Positions 1 through 9,676 of a stretch of DNA of 64,000 nt are shown here, piece by piece. The notes under the pieces are model-generated. The model made no database searches, had not been told where the DNA came from, and was given only the letters and a program-made list of their open reading frames with translations. Made by a program: the position numbers and the translations under genes. Every line of letters starts with the position of its first letter. The first letter of the stretch is position 1. Source of the stretch: Streptomyces sp. NBC_01198 (GTDB lineage Bacteria; Actinomycetota; Actinomycetes; Streptomycetales; Streptomycetaceae); NCBI RefSeq assembly GCF_036010485.1, contig NZ_CP108568.1:6038501-6102500 (forward strand). Direction: 5' to 3'.

Positions 1-78
1 TTCCATGGAGTCAGGCTCGGCGAGCGGAACCGGAGCACGGGGGGAGGTGGCCGGGGTGGTACGCGGGGTAGACCTCAT
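1..78 (-). CDS. Possible 5' end of a minus-strand gene running off the left edge
   Basis: Reading leftward from an ATG at 78, 26 codons stay open to the window edge (begins MRSTPRTTPATSP). A TAGGGT box at 90-85 on the minus strand ends 6 nt before the ATG, the geometry of a leaderless mycobacterial or streptomycete gene. The N-terminus matches nothing I recognise, and it does not look like the HesB/IscA or NadA proteins often found near here. Only the missing sequence to the left can confirm it. Confidence 0.25.
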   Translation of the reverse strand, partial: MRSTPRTTPATSPRAPVPLAEPDSME

Positions 79-279
79 GTCACCGACCCTAGGCACGGTC
101 GCTCCGGGGAGAAAGCCCTACTATCGGGTAGTTCCGCCGCGTCCCGTGGATCCACCGCCGGGAAGCGCGGGCAGTCCGTGGATGTCCTGGCCGGGCGGCG
201 GTTTGCCGGTAGCGTGGAGGACTGTCCCGAGCGACGCAACCCCCGTGTACGAATCCCCCGCCTCCAGGAGCCTGCCGCC

Positions 280-1257
280 GTGCGTATCGCCGTCACCGGA
301 TCCATCGCCACCGATCACCTGATGACCTTCCCCGGCCGGTTCTCCGACCAGCTGGTCGCCGATCAGCTGCACGCGGTCTCGCTGTCGTTCCTGGTCGACG
401 CCCTGGACGTCCGGCGTGGCGGGGTCGGCGCCAACATCTGCTTCGGCATGGGCCTGCTGGGCACCGCACCGATCCTGGTGGGCGCGGCCGGCAACGACTT
501 CGGCGAGTACCGCGCCTGGCTGGAGCGGCACGGCGTCGACACCGCCTCGGTCCGGATCTCCGAGGTGCTGCACACCGCCCGCTTCATCTGCACCACGGAC
601 GCCGACCACAACCAGATCGGCTCTTTCTACACCGGGGCGATGAGCGAGGCGCGGCTGATCGAGCTGCAGCACGTCGCCGACCGGGTCGGCGGCCTCGACC
701 TGGTGTCCATCGGAGCGGACGACCCCGAGGCGATGATCCGGCACACCGAGGAGTGCAGGACCCGCGGCATCCCCTTCGCCGCGGACTTCTCCCAGCAGAT
801 CGCCCGGATGGACGGCGACGACATCCGGGTGCTGGTCGACGGGGCGGCGTACCTCTTCAACAACGAGTACGAGAAGGGTCTGATCGAGACCAAGACCGGC
901 TGGAGCGACGAGGAGATCCTCGGCCGGGTCGGCACCCGGGTCACCACCCTCGGCGCGCAGGGCGTGCGGATCGACCGCGAGGGTGAGCCGTCGATCACGG
1001 TGGGCTGCGCGGAGGAGCAGGCCAAGGTCGACCCGACCGGCGTCGGCGACGGCTTCCGCGCCGGCTTCCTGTCCGGCCTGGCGTGGGGCGTCAGCCTGGA
1101 GCGAGCCGCGCAGGTCGGCTGCATGGTCGCGACGCTGGTGATCGAGACGCTGGGCACGCAGGAGTACGAGTTGCGGCGCACGCACTTCATGGACCGCTTC
1201 ACCAAGGCGTACGGCGAGGACGCCGCGGCCGAGGTGCGCCAGCACCTCCACGCCTGA
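280..1257 (+). CDS. adoK: Adenosine kinase (PfkB/ribokinase family)
   Basis: A 325-aa cytosolic sugar/nucleoside kinase that should phosphorylate adenosine to AMP (purine salvage). The N-terminus MRIAVTGSIATDHLM and the motifs HTARF, GAMSEAR, DPEAM and TEEC follow the M. tuberculosis adenosine kinase AdoK (Rv2202c) closely as I remember it. The PfkB signatures are present: GGVGANI near residues 47-53 and DPTGVGDGFRAGF near 253-265, containing the catalytic Asp. The GTG at 280 is preferred because AGGAG lies 9 nt upstream and because it matches the family N-terminus; an upstream in-frame ATG at 178 has no support. It lies close to ctaC, as in mycobacteria. The assignment is to a family with good specificity evidence; a generic carbohydrate kinase is the alternative. 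Confidence 0.88.
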   Translation: MRIAVTGSIATDHLMTFPGRFSDQLVADQLHAVSLSFLVDALDVRRGGVGANICFGMGLLGTAPILVGAAGNDFGEYRAWLERHGVDTASVRISEVLHTARFICTTDADHNQIGSFYTGAMSEARLIELQHVADRVGGLDLVSIGADDPEAMIRHTEECRTRGIPFAADFSQQIARMDGDDIRVLVDGAAYLFNNEYEKGLIETKTGWSDEEILGRVGTRVTTLGAQGVRIDREGEPSITVGCAEEQAKVDPTGVGDGFRAGFLSGLAWGVSLERAAQVGCMVATLVIETLGTQEYELRRTHFMDRFTKAYGEDAAAEVRQHLHA

Positions 1258-1298
1258 CCAGGAACCAGCGCCCCTGGTCGAGCCTCGCCCCCCGGGGG

Positions 1299-2672
1299 TC
1301 AGGTGTGGCGGCGGATACGGTAGGCGGTGCCGTGGGGGGCCGGGGCGGAGCCGAGGTATTCCTGGGTGGTCATGGCGCACCAGGCCGGGATGTCCAGCCC
1401 GGCCGCCTCGTCGTCGGAGAGCACCGTCACCACCCCGCCGACCGGCACGTCGCCGATCACCTTGGCCAGCTCGATCACCGGGATCGGGCACCGCTTGCCG
1501 AGCGAGTCGACGACCAGGCCCGCGTCTGGGGCCGGCGCCGGCGTGGACGTGGGCGCCGGGCCGGCGCCGAGCTGGGAGCGCACCTCGGCGACCACCCCGG
1601 GCAGCACGTCGAGGAAGCGCGCGACCTCCGCCTCGCCGGTGCCCGGGGGCAGCGACACCCGTACGTTGCCCTCGGAGAGCACACCCATCGCCTTGAGCAC
1701 ATGGCTCGGCGTCAGCGTGCTGGACGTGCACGACGAGCCCGACGACACCGAGAAGCCGGCCCGGTCCAGCGCGGTCAGCAGCACCTCGCCGTCGACGTAG
1801 AGGCAGGAGAAGGTGACCAGGTGCGGCAGCCGCCGGGTGGCGTGGCCGACCACCTCGACGTCGGGCACCAGCTCCGGCACCCGCGTCCTGATCCGGTCCA
1901 CCAGCGCCGACAGCCGGGCCGCCTCGCCCGCGGCCTCGTCCCGTACCGCGCGCAGCGACGCCGCGGCGGCCACGATCGCCGGCAGGTTCTCGAAGCCGGG
2001 GGAGCGGCCCGACTCCCGCTCGTCGGCCGGGTGCTGGGGCGCGAACCTGGTGCCCTTGCGCACCGCGAGGAGCCCGACTCCCGGCGGGCCGCCCCACTTG
2101 TGCGCGCTGCCAGCCAGCAGGGACCAGCCGCCGTCGACCGCGCCCCACGCCAGCGACTGCGCCGCGTCCACCAGCAGCGGCACGCCCGCGGCCCGGCACA
2201 GCTCGGCGACCTCGGCGACCGGCTGGACCGTGCCCACCTCGTGGTTGGCGGACTGCAGGCACACCAGCGCGGTGTCCGGCCGCAGCGCCGCCGTCACGTC
2301 GGCCGGCGCGACCAGCCCGGCCCGGTCGACCCCGACCTCGGTGCTGTCGTACGCCGCCGCCGCGTGCAGCACCGCCGAGTGCTCGACGGCCGAGGCCACG
2401 ACATGGCGGCCGGTCCTGCGCCGCCCGGCCATCGCCCCGGCGATCCCGGAGTGCAGCGCGCGGGTCCCCGAAGGAGTGAAAACCAGTTCGTCGGGCCGGC
2501 AGCCGACGGCCGCGGCCGCGGTCTGCCTGGCCGCGTCGAGCAGCAGCCTGGCCCGCCGCCCCTCGCGGTACAGCCGGGCCGGGTCCGCCCACCCCTCGTC
2601 GAGCGCGGCCAGCAGCGCCTGGCGGGCCACCGGATGCAGCGGAGCAGCGGAAGCCATATCGAAATAGGACAC
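1299..2672 (-). CDS. Cysteine desulfurase fused to a TusA-type sulfurtransferase domain
   Basis: 457 aa. Residues 1-370 form a NifS/IscS-like class V aminotransferase fold with the PLP lysine in GSAHKWGG (K192) and an active-site loop cysteine in SGSSCTS (C315). After a Pro/Ala-rich linker (about 370-384), residues 385-457 form a TusA/SirA domain with its CPxP sulfur-acceptor motif (GKRCPIPV, C395). Cysteine sulfur would be released as a persulfide on C315 and handed to C395 within one polypeptide, for Fe-S cluster, thio-cofactor or tRNA thiolation use; the final acceptor is not evident. It is convergent with adoK. The 40-nt gap to adoK is too short for a clear terminator. A fused desulfurase-TusA is known in streptomycetes. 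Confidence 0.9.
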   Translation of the reverse strand: MSYFDMASAAPLHPVARQALLAALDEGWADPARLYREGRRARLLLDAARQTAAAAVGCRPDELVFTPSGTRALHSGIAGAMAGRRRTGRHVVASAVEHSAVLHAAAAYDSTEVGVDRAGLVAPADVTAALRPDTALVCLQSANHEVGTVQPVAEVAELCRAAGVPLLVDAAQSLAWGAVDGGWSLLAGSAHKWGGPPGVGLLAVRKGTRFAPQHPADERESGRSPGFENLPAIVAAAASLRAVRDEAAGEAARLSALVDRIRTRVPELVPDVEVVGHATRRLPHLVTFSCLYVDGEVLLTALDRAGFSVSSGSSCTSSTLTPSHVLKAMGVLSEGNVRVSLPPGTGEAEVARFLDVLPGVVAEVRSQLGAGPAPTSTPAPAPDAGLVVDSLGKRCPIPVIELAKVIGDVPVGGVVTVLSDDEAAGLDIPAWCAMTTQEYLGSAPAPHGTAYRIRRHT

Positions 2673-2787
2673 CTCAGCACGCTACAACCCGGCCCGCAGG
2701 AACGGCCGGGCGCAGTGTCAGAACACCGCCCGCGAGCGGGATTCCATCCCTTCGGGGAGAGCCCCGGCGCGTTGGACCCCCTCCCCG

Positions 2788-2815
2788 CGTGACCCCAAAT
2801 TGCGTCCAGTAGGGT
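2788..2815 (+). promoter_or_regulatory. Candidate promoter for ctaCDF
   Basis: A TAGGGT -10 box (2810-2815) is preceded 16 nt upstream by a weak CGTGAC -35 (2788-2793). It would give a 5' leader of about 100 nt before ctaC. The rest of 2673-2922 holds only GC-rich short repeats and no gene. The -10 is good and the -35 poor. Confidence 0.35.
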
Positions 2816-2922
2816 TTGGTCCGCATAAACATCCACACCTCATTGCCTGCAGCTCGGGCCGACCGACCAGCACACGGCCGGAACACCCGGACGCGCGGGC
2901 GAGACTCTCGGGAAGGCGCTAC

Positions 2923-3912
2923 GTGAGTCCCAACGGCTCCGACCTCCCCCACCGCCCAAAGGGCGTGGGCGGTACCCCCACGCCGCGGCGCGGGTTGCGG
3001 CGGAAGCTCCCGCAGGCGCTGGCTGCGGGCCTGGTCCTTGCGACGGCCACTGGTTGCTCGTACAAGGATTATCCCCGCCTCGGCATGCCCAGTCCGGCCA
3101 CCGAACAGGCACCACGGATCCTCGCCCTGTGGCAGGGTTCCTGGGCCGCGGCACTGGCGACCGGTGCGCTGGTCTGGGGTCTGATCCTGTGGAGTGTGAT
3201 CTTCCACCGCCGCAGCCGGACCAAGGTCGAGGTCCCTGCGCAGACCCGCTACAACCTGCCCATCGAGGCGTTGTACACGATCGTCCCGATCGTGGTGATC
3301 GCGGTGCTCTTCTACTTCACCGCCCGTGACGAGAACAAGCTGCTGGAGACCTCCGCCAAGCCGCAGCACGTGATCAACGTGGTGGGCTTCCAGTGGAGCT
3401 GGGGTTTCAACTACGTCGAGAACGTCGACGGACAGCCCGGTCCGCAGAAGCCGCCGGCCGAACTCAGCGACATCCCGGCCAACAAGCTGCTGTTCCCGCC
3501 CGGCGCCGAGGGCGTCTACGACGTCGGCACCCCGGCCAGCCGCAACCCGGACACCGGCAACCCCGGGCCCACGCTGTGGCTGCCCAAGGGCCAGACGGTC
3601 CGGTTCGTGCTGACCTCGCGCGATGTCATCCACTCGTTCTGGATCATCCCGTTCCTGATGAAGCAGGACGTCATCCCCGGCCACACCAACGTCTTCGAGG
3701 TGACCCCCAGCAAGGAGGGCACCTTCATGGGCAAGTGCGCCGAGCTCTGCGGTGTCGACCACTCCCGGATGCTGTTCAACGTGAAGGTCGTATCGCCCGC
3801 GGCGTACCAGCAGCACCTCAAGGACCTCGCCAAGGCGGGGCAGACGGGGTACCTCCCGTCCGGTATCGCCACCACGGGCAACGCGAAGAACTCGGAGCCC
3901 AAGACCACATGA
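2923..3912 (+). CDS. ctaC: Cytochrome c oxidase subunit II
   Basis: 329-aa membrane-anchored, CuA-bearing subunit of the aa3 oxidase, which takes electrons from the cytochrome bc1-c complex. A basic N-terminus is followed by a hydrophobic signal ending in ATATGC (near residues 40-45), a plausible lipobox, then two transmembrane segments ([17 protein letters not shown] and the [16 protein letters not shown] region). The C-terminal cupredoxin domain carries the complete CuA ligand set in [12 protein letters not shown]. The GTG at 2923 is chosen over an upstream ATG because GGGAAGG precedes it at a good distance and family N-termini agree. Its stop codon overlaps the ctaD start (ATGA), so the two are translationally coupled. 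Confidence 0.95.
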   Translation: MSPNGSDLPHRPKGVGGTPTPRRGLRRKLPQALAAGLVLATATGCSYKDYPRLGMPSPATEQAPRILALWQGSWAAALATGALVWGLILWSVIFHRRSRTKVEVPAQTRYNLPIEALYTIVPIVVIAVLFYFTARDENKLLETSAKPQHVINVVGFQWSWGFNYVENVDGQPGPQKPPAELSDIPANKLLFPPGAEGVYDVGTPASRNPDTGNPGPTLWLPKGQTVRFVLTSRDVIHSFWIIPFLMKQDVIPGHTNVFEVTPSKEGTFMGKCAELCGVDHSRMLFNVKVVSPAAYQQHLKDLAKAGQTGYLPSGIATTGNAKNSEPKTT

Positions 3913-5648
3913 GCATTCTCAACGAACCGCTGGGCGCGACGCCCGCCGACGACTCCTACGCGGACGAGATCCCGGCCCGGCGCAAGAAGCCCGGCTCCGT
4001 GGTGGTCACGTGGCTGACCACCACCGACCACAAGACCATCGGCACCCTGTACCTGGTCACGTCGTTCGCGTTCTTCCTGATCGGCGGTGTGCTGGCGCTG
4101 CTGATGCGCGCCGAGCTCGCCAGGCCCGGCAACCAGTTCCTGTCCAACGAGCAGTTCAACCAGGCCTTCACGATGCACGGCACCGTGATGCTGCTGATGT
4201 TCGCGACACCGCTGTTCGCCGGTTTCACCAACTGGATCATGCCGCTGCAGATCGGCGCGCCCGACGTGGCGTTCCCGCGGCTGAACATGTTCGCCTACTG
4301 GCTCTACCTGTTCGGCTCGCTCATCGCGGTCGGCGGCTTCGTCACCCCGCAGGGCGCGGCCGACTTCGGCTGGTTCGCGTACTCGCCGCTGTCCAGCGCG
4401 GTCAACTCGCCCGGTGTCGGCGCCGACATGTGGATCATGGGTCTGGCGCTGTCCGGTTTCGGCACCATCCTCGGTGCGGTCAACTTCATCACCACGATCA
4501 TCTGCATGCGCGCCCCCGGTATGACGATGTTCCGCATGCCGATCTTCGTGTGGAACGTGCTGCTGACCGCCGTTCTGGTGCTGCTGGCCTTCCCGGTGCT
4601 CGCCGCCGCGCTGCTGGCACTCGAAGCCGACCGAAAATTCGGCGCACACGTCTTCGACTCCGGCAACGGCGGAGCCTTGCTCTGGCAGCACCTCTTCTGG
4701 TTCTTCGGCCATCCAGAGGTGTACATCATCGCGTTGCCGTTCTTCGGCATCATCTCCGAGGTCATCCCGGTCTTCAGCCGCAAGCCGATGTTCGGCTACA
4801 TCGGCCTGGTCGCAGCGACCATCTCCATCGCGGGCCTGTCGGTGACGGTGTGGGCACACCACATGTACGTCACCGGCGGAGTGCTGCTGCCGTTCTTCTC
4901 CTTCATGACCTTCCTGATCGCGGTGCCCACCGGTGTGAAGTTCTTCAACTGGATCGGCACCATGTGGAAGGGGTCACTGAGTTTCGAGACCCCGATGCTC
5001 TGGTCGGTCGGATTCCTGATCACCTTCGCCTTCGGCGGTCTGACCGGTGTCATCCTGGCCGCGCCGCCGCTGGACTTCCACGTGTCCGACTCGTACTTCG
5101 TGGTCGCGCACTTCCACTACGTGGTCTTCGGGACGGTGGTCTTCGCGATGTTCGCCGGATTCCACTTCTGGTGGCCGAAGATGACCGGCAAGATGCTCGA
5201 CGAACGGCTCGGGAAGATCACCTTCTGGACGCTCTTCCTCGGCTTCCACGGCACCTTCCTGGTCCAGCACTGGCTGGGCGCCGAGGGAATGCCGCGCCGG
5301 TACGCGGACTACCTGAGTGCCGACGGTTTCACCACGCTGAACACGGTCTCCACGATCAGCTCGTTCCTGCTCGGCCTGTCGATCCTTCCGTTCCTCTACA
5401 ACGTGTGGAAGACCGCGAAGTACGGCAAGAAGGTCGAGGTCGACGACCCGTGGGGCTACGGCCGCTCCCTGGAGTGGGCGACGTCCTGCCCGCCGCCGCG
5501 GCACAACTTCACCTCGCTGCCGCGTATCCGTTCCGAATCCCCGGCGTTCGACCTGCACCACCCGGAGATCTCGGCGATCGACGCTCTGTCCGGAGCCGGT
5601 GCGAGCACGGCCATTTCCGGTGCTGAGAGCAAGGGGGCGAACCAGTGA
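3909..5648 (+). CDS. ctaD: Cytochrome c oxidase subunit I
   Basis: 579 aa, twelve-helix catalytic core of the aa3-type terminal oxidase, holding heme a and the heme a3-CuB centre where O2 is reduced. Family motifs are intact: FTMHGTVML (heme a ligand His), [13 protein letters not shown] (CuB His and the cross-linked Tyr), WAHHMYVTG (CuB His pair) and [11 protein letters not shown] (heme ligands). The ATG overlaps the ctaC stop by 4 nt, and the C-terminus overlaps ctaF (GTGA). Length is normal for actinobacterial CtaD. The extended C-terminal tail ([14 protein letters not shown]) is typical of the group. Confidence 0.97.
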   Translation: MSILNEPLGATPADDSYADEIPARRKKPGSVVVTWLTTTDHKTIGTLYLVTSFAFFLIGGVLALLMRAELARPGNQFLSNEQFNQAFTMHGTVMLLMFATPLFAGFTNWIMPLQIGAPDVAFPRLNMFAYWLYLFGSLIAVGGFVTPQGAADFGWFAYSPLSSAVNSPGVGADMWIMGLALSGFGTILGAVNFITTIICMRAPGMTMFRMPIFVWNVLLTAVLVLLAFPVLAAALLALEADRKFGAHVFDSGNGGALLWQHLFWFFGHPEVYIIALPFFGIISEVIPVFSRKPMFGYIGLVAATISIAGLSVTVWAHHMYVTGGVLLPFFSFMTFLIAVPTGVKFFNWIGTMWKGSLSFETPMLWSVGFLITFAFGGLTGVILAAPPLDFHVSDSYFVVAHFHYVVFGTVVFAMFAGFHFWWPKMTGKMLDERLGKITFWTLFLGFHGTFLVQHWLGAEGMPRRYADYLSADGFTTLNTVSTISSFLLGLSILPFLYNVWKTAKYGKKVEVDDPWGYGRSLEWATSCPPPRHNFTSLPRIRSESPAFDLHHPEISAIDALSGAGASTAISGAESKGANQ

Positions 5649-6043
5649 AGATCCAAGGGTGGATGTTCGGCGGCTTCGCGGTCTTCATCCTGGCCACGGC
5701 CATCGTCTACGGCCTGTGGTCCAAGGAGCCGACCGGTACGACCGCGCTCTTCCTGGCGTTCGCGCTGTGCACCATGATCGCCTTCTACCTGGCCTTCACC
5801 GCGAACCGGGCCGACGCCGGGGCGATGGACCGCGAGGACGCCGACGTCGCCGACGAGGCCGGCGAGGTGGGTTTCTTCAGCCCGCACAGCTGGCAGCCGC
5901 TCATGCTGGGCACCGGCGGAGCGCTGGCGTTCCTGGGCGTCATCTTCGGCTGGTGGCTGCTGTTCTTCGCGCTGCCGGTGATCCTGATGGGGATCTTCGG
6001 CTGGGTGTTCGAGTACTACCGCGGCGAGAGCCGCACCCAGTGA
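5645..6043 (+). CDS. ctaF: Cytochrome c oxidase subunit IV (actinobacterial)
   Basis: 132 aa with four hydrophobic segments: two N-terminal helices (about residues 5-27 and 33-55) and two C-terminal helices (about 85-125) split by an acidic loop ([12 protein letters not shown]). This is the small actinobacteria-specific subunit of the aa3 oxidase. Its GTG lies inside the ctaD stop (GTGA), so it is the last gene of a ctaC-ctaD-ctaF operon closed by a strong hairpin. Confidence 0.93.
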   Translation: MKIQGWMFGGFAVFILATAIVYGLWSKEPTGTTALFLAFALCTMIAFYLAFTANRADAGAMDREDADVADEAGEVGFFSPHSWQPLMLGTGGALAFLGVIFGWWLLFFALPVILMGIFGWVFEYYRGESRTQ

Positions 6044-6070
6044 CGGCCCACTGAGCCGTACAGCAGCCCG

Positions 6071-6114
6071 GGGGCGGGCCGCGGACCTGGTCAGGGACGC
6101 GGCCCGCCCCTTTT
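6071..6114 (+). terminator. Rho-independent terminator after ctaF
   Basis: A perfect 13-bp GC-rich stem (6071-6083 with 6098-6110), a 14-nt loop, then TTTT. It ends the ctaCDF transcript before the lipoprotein gene. Confidence 0.85.
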
Positions 6115-6150
6115 GCACCCCTCTGCCGTGCGGAATCGGCGCCCGGTTCT

Positions 6151-6156
6151 TAGCGT
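6151..6156 (+). promoter_or_regulatory. -10 box of a predicted leaderless transcript
   Basis: TAGCGT ends 6 nt before the ATG at 6163. No Shine-Dalgarno sequence lies between, so transcription probably starts at or next to the A of the start codon. Confidence 0.5.
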
Positions 6157-6162
6157 GATGCC

Positions 6163-7446
6163 ATGAGCCACATTCCTCGACGCCGGATAGCGTTGCGCTG
6201 CGCCCTTCTCGTGGCGCCCCTCGCGGTGGGGCTCACCGCCTGCGGCGGAGACGGCAACCCGCTCGCCGCCCCGCCCTACGAATCCGCGGCCAAGGTCGCC
6301 TACTCGGTCGCCGACGGCGGCAAGGCCGACCCCAACAAGCCGCTCAAGGTCACCATCAAGGACGACGGCAGCAGGATCACCGACGTCACCGCCACCGACG
6401 CCGCAGGCCGCTTCGTACGCGGCAAGCTCAGCGAGGACGGCCTCAGCTGGCAGTCCACCACCGCGCTGGCCGCAGGCGCCCACTACACGGTCCGGGTGAG
6501 CACCGAGGACTCCGACGGCCACCCCGGCCGCAAGGTCCTGGGCTTCGACACCACCACGGCCTCCGCGGGCCTGCACGTCGCCTTCGGCCCGGACGCCGGC
6601 ACCTACGGGGTCGGCCAGCCGATCACCGCCGAGCTGAACACCCCGGTCAAGACCGCCGCCGCCCGCGCCGCGGTCGAGGCGAACCTGGTGGTCACCAGCG
6701 TCCCGCAGGCCGCACACGGGTCCTGGTACTGGGTCGACGACCGCACCCTGCACTACCGGCCCAGCAGCTACTGGCCCGCACACGCCCAGATCGAGGTCCG
6801 CAGCACTCTCAACGGCGTCAAGGTGCAGGGCAAGCTCTACGGCGGCACCGACAAGCCGCTGACCCTGCACACCGGCGACCGCATCGAGGCGATCACCGAC
6901 GCGGCCACCGACCAGATGACCTTCAAGGACGACGGCAAGGTGGTCAGGACCATCCCGGTCACCACCGGCAAGCCGGGCTTCGACACCCGCAACGGCATCA
7001 AGGTCGTGCTGGCCAAGGAGAGCTTCGTCCAGATGAAGAGCTCCACCGTCGGAATAGCCGCCGGCAGCTCCGACTCCTACGACCTGCCGGTCTACTGGGC
7101 CACCCGGGTGACATGGAGCGGTGAGTACGTGCACGCCGCGCCCTGGTCCGAGGGCTCCCAGGGATCCGCCAACGTCAGCCACGGCTGCACCGGCATGAGC
7201 ACCGACAACGCGCACTGGTTCTTCGACCACGTGCGGCAGGGCGACGTCGTCCAGGTCGTGAACAGCCACGGCCCGACGATGACGCCGTTCGACAACGGCT
7301 TCGGCGACTGGAACCTGGACGAGGCCAAGTGGCAGCAGGGCAGCGCGCTGGGCTCCAAGGCCGCGGGCCAGGCCGACCAGGGCTCGGCCGCCGTCGCGAA
7401 GAACCCGCTGTCCGACCCCGCGCGGCTCCGTCCCGAGACCGCCTGA
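6163..7446 (+). CDS. L,D-transpeptidase lipoprotein (YkuD domain with Ig-like modules)
   Basis: 427 aa. The basic N-terminus and hydrophobic stretch end in the lipobox LTAC (Cys 27), so the protein should be lipid-anchored outside the membrane. Two Ig-like modules (about 40-120 and 125-225) precede the YkuD catalytic domain, whose motif SHGCTGMS supplies the nucleophile C342 with H340 nearby. The family forms 3-3 meso-diaminopimelate cross-links in peptidoglycan. It sits between ctaF and ctaE but has its own promoter-like box and follows a terminator, so it is probably not part of the respiratory operon. The C-terminal tail after about residue 395 is Ala-rich and unstructured. Confidence 0.93.
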   Translation: MSHIPRRRIALRCALLVAPLAVGLTACGGDGNPLAAPPYESAAKVAYSVADGGKADPNKPLKVTIKDDGSRITDVTATDAAGRFVRGKLSEDGLSWQSTTALAAGAHYTVRVSTEDSDGHPGRKVLGFDTTTASAGLHVAFGPDAGTYGVGQPITAELNTPVKTAAARAAVEANLVVTSVPQAAHGSWYWVDDRTLHYRPSSYWPAHAQIEVRSTLNGVKVQGKLYGGTDKPLTLHTGDRIEAITDAATDQMTFKDDGKVVRTIPVTTGKPGFDTRNGIKVVLAKESFVQMKSSTVGIAAGSSDSYDLPVYWATRVTWSGEYVHAAPWSEGSQGSANVSHGCTGMSTDNAHWFFDHVRQGDVVQVVNSHGPTMTPFDNGFGDWNLDEAKWQQGSALGSKAAGQADQGSAAVAKNPLSDPARLRPETA

Positions 7447-7497
7447 GCCGTCCCGAGGGGCGGCCGCCCCGGCAGGTCCCGGCCGGCGGGCCGGCGG

Positions 7498-7917
7498 CTA
7501 GCGGGCCGCGACCGCCTTCGAAGCCGGCTCGAACCGGCGCCGCAGCAGGACGGCGAGCGTGTCGCAGAGCGCCACCGGGTCGACCGGATGGGTCGTCGCC
7601 GCGTCCGCGCGGCTCCAGGTGGCCAGCCAGGCGTCCTGGGGACGGCCGATCAGCACCAGCACCGGCGGGCAGCGGAAGATCTCGTCCTTGATCTGCCGGC
7701 ACACGCCCATACCGCCCGCCGGGGCCGACTCGCCGTCCAGGACGCAGGCGTCGATGCCGCCCCTCTCCAGTTCGGTCAGCACGGCGGGAAGTGTCGCGCA
7801 CTCCACGAACTCCACCGGCGGCAGGTCGGCGGCGGGCCTGCGGCCGACGGCGAGCCGGACCTGCTCCCGGGTGTTCGCGTCGTCGCTGTAGACCAGCACC
7901 GTGGCCGTCGCCTGCAT
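7498..7917 (-). CDS. Response-regulator-like protein with a degenerate receiver domain
   Basis: 139 aa, a single receiver-like alpha/beta domain with no output domain. The acidic pair (YSDDAN, about residues 9-11) and a candidate phospho-acceptor Asp (ACVLDGE) are present. The conserved Thr/Ser after strand 4 is replaced (VLVLIGRP), and the switch Lys before Pro is His (TTHPVDP). It may therefore be a pseudo-receiver that works by protein contact rather than by standard phosphotransfer. The ATG at 7917 is chosen because AGGAGGAG lies just upstream; a longer frame adds only a basic, GC-biased extension. It is convergent with the L,D-transpeptidase gene. No cognate kinase is adjacent. Confidence 0.75.
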   Translation of the reverse strand: MQATATVLVYSDDANTREQVRLAVGRRPAADLPPVEFVECATLPAVLTELERGGIDACVLDGESAPAGGMGVCRQIKDEIFRCPPVLVLIGRPQDAWLATWSRADAATTHPVDPVALCDTLAVLLRRRFEPASKAVAAR

Positions 7918-8165
7918 CCTGGCTCCTCCTCGTGATCTTCGTGGTCCCCGTGCAGCGTGTGCGGCTCGTGAACGTTTTCTCAAGTGCCTGGGATGCTACT
8001 CCGGTGGACGCCGTCCGTGGAGGGGTCCTGCGGGGTCCAAGATCCCGCGGACGGATCGTCATCCCTCGTTCGAGGGACCCCGCCGGAGCGCGACACGGCC
8101 CCCCGAAGGGCCTTGACACACCGAAGGGGACCCCCGGAGTGAGCGCCGGATAAGCGACCGACATA

Positions 8166-8786
8166 ATGTCGGACGTGGCGACAGCAACAGCAGTAGAAAC
8201 CGGGCACGCGCACCCGTCGGTCAACCGGCCGAACCTCACCAGCGTCGGAACCATCATCTGGCTGAGTTCCGAGCTGATGTTCTTCGCGGCCCTCTTCGCG
8301 ATGTACTTCACCATTCGGTCGGTCACGGGTGCCGATTTCTGGAAGGAACACGCCCATGCGCTGAACGTGCCGTTCTCCGCGACGAACACCACGATCCTGG
8401 TGCTCTCCTCCTTCACGTGCCAGATGGGCGTCTTCGCCGCCGAGCGCGGCGACGTGAAGAAGCTGCGCTCGTGGTTCATCGTGACGTTCGTGATGGGCGC
8501 GATCTTCATCGGCGGGCAGATCTTCGAGTACACGAACCTGGTCAAGAAGGACGGGATCTCACTCAGCTCCGACCCGTACGGTTCGGTGTTCTACCTGACG
8601 ACCGGGTTCCACGGGCTGCATGTGACGGGTGGTCTGATCGCGTTCCTGCTGGTGCTCGGCCGTACGTACGCGGCCAAGCGGTTCACCCACCAGCAGGCCA
8701 CCGCTGCCATCGTCGTGTCCTACTACTGGCACTTCGTCGACGTCGTCTGGATCGGCCTCTTCGCCACGATCTACCTGATCAAGTAG
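8166..8786 (+). CDS. ctaE: Cytochrome c oxidase subunit III
   Basis: 206 aa with five hydrophobic helices, as in actinobacterial CtaE (shorter than the mitochondrial subunit). Recognisable stretches are [30 protein letters not shown] and [19 protein letters not shown]. It is the structural subunit of the aa3 oxidase in the bc1-aa3 supercomplex. The ATG at 8166 fits the family N-terminus; a GTG three codons later is the alternative. There is no clear ribosome binding site. It is separated from ctaCDF but followed after 80 nt by qcrCAB, the standard actinobacterial order. A TTGACA at 8113-8118 lacks a -10 at normal spacing. Confidence 0.94.
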   Translation: MSDVATATAVETGHAHPSVNRPNLTSVGTIIWLSSELMFFAALFAMYFTIRSVTGADFWKEHAHALNVPFSATNTTILVLSSFTCQMGVFAAERGDVKKLRSWFIVTFVMGAIFIGGQIFEYTNLVKKDGISLSSDPYGSVFYLTTGFHGLHVTGGLIAFLLVLGRTYAAKRFTHQQATAAIVVSYYWHFVDVVWIGLFATIYLIK

Positions 8787-8866
8787 TCGGTCGCGTACCG
8801 CAGCACGGTGCCGGACAGGCACAACCCGAAGCATCGACACAAGAGATCCTGACACCGGGGTAATCC

Positions 8867-9676
8867 GTGAAAAAGCTCTCCGCACGACGGCGCCACCCGC
8901 TGGCGGCGCTTGTCGTCCTACTCTTCGCGCTAGCGGCCACCGGGGGGCTGTACGCCGCGCTCGCGCCGGCACCCAAGGCGCAGGCCGACGACTCGTCCCA
9001 GTCCATCGAGATCACCGAGGGCAAGAAACTGTTCTCCGTGGGCTGTGCCAGCTGCCACGGCACGCACGGCCAGGGGAGCTCGGACGGACCCAGCCTGACC
9101 GGCGTCGGCTCGGCCGCGGTGGACTTCCAGGTCGGCACCGGCCGGATGCCCGCGCAGCAGCCCGGCCCGCAGATCCAGCAGAAGAAGGTGCAGTACACCC
9201 AGAAGGACATCGACCAGCTGGCCGCGTACATCGCCTCCCTCGGCCCCGGCCCGGTGATCCCCTCGTCGGACCAGTACGACCCGGCGGGCGCGGAGCAGGG
9301 CAAGGGCGGTGAGCTGTTCCGTAGCAACTGCTCGCAGTGCCACAACTTCGTCGGCAAGGGCGGCGCCCTGACCGACGGCAAGTACGCGCCCACCCTCAAG
9401 GGCGTGGACCCCAAGCACATCTACGAGGCCATGCAGACCGGCCCGCAGAACATGCCGTCCTTCCCCGACACCACGCTGCCGTCGAAGAGCAAGGCCGACA
9501 TCATCGCGTACCTGAAGGCGGTCGACTCCGCCGACAGCCCGAACCCGGGCGGCTTCACGCTCGGCACTCTGGGTCCGGTGCCCGAGGGGCTGTTCGCCTA
9601 CATCTTCGGCCTCGGCGCGCTGCTCGGCATCGCTGCCTGGATCGCGGCCCGCACGACCAAAGCGAAGAAGTCATGA
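8867..9676 (+). CDS. qcrC: Cytochrome bc1 complex, diheme cytochrome c subunit
   Basis: 269 aa. An N-terminal transmembrane anchor (about 12-32) is followed by two cytochrome c domains with heme motifs CASCH (near residue 58-62) and CSQCH (near 155-159), then a C-terminal transmembrane helix (GLFAYIFGLGALLGIAAWIA). In actinobacteria this diheme protein replaces both cytochrome c1 and soluble cytochrome c and passes electrons directly to the aa3 oxidase. The GTG start is followed by AAAAAG codons and a basic N-terminus. Its stop overlaps the qcrA ATG (ATGA). Confidence 0.96.
   Translation: MKKLSARRRHPLAALVVLLFALAATGGLYAALAPAPKAQADDSSQSIEITEGKKLFSVGCASCHGTHGQGSSDGPSLTGVGSAAVDFQVGTGRMPAQQPGPQIQQKKVQYTQKDIDQLAAYIASLGPGPVIPSSDQYDPAGAEQGKGGELFRSNCSQCHNFVGKGGALTDGKYAPTLKGVDPKHIYEAMQTGPQNMPSFPDTTLPSKSKADIIAYLKAVDSADSPNPGGFTLGTLGPVPEGLFAYIFGLGALLGIAAWIAARTTKAKKS

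Noticed and set aside
121-2592. An 823-residue open frame on the minus strand across adoK and the desulfurase
   Set aside because: It is Arg/Gly/Ala-rich shadow sequence of the two real genes, with no recognisable domain. Long antisense frames are expected at this GC content.
8113-8118. TTGACA as the -35 of a ctaE promoter
   Set aside because: No -10 box occurs at 16-19 nt; the nearest candidate is over 30 nt away.
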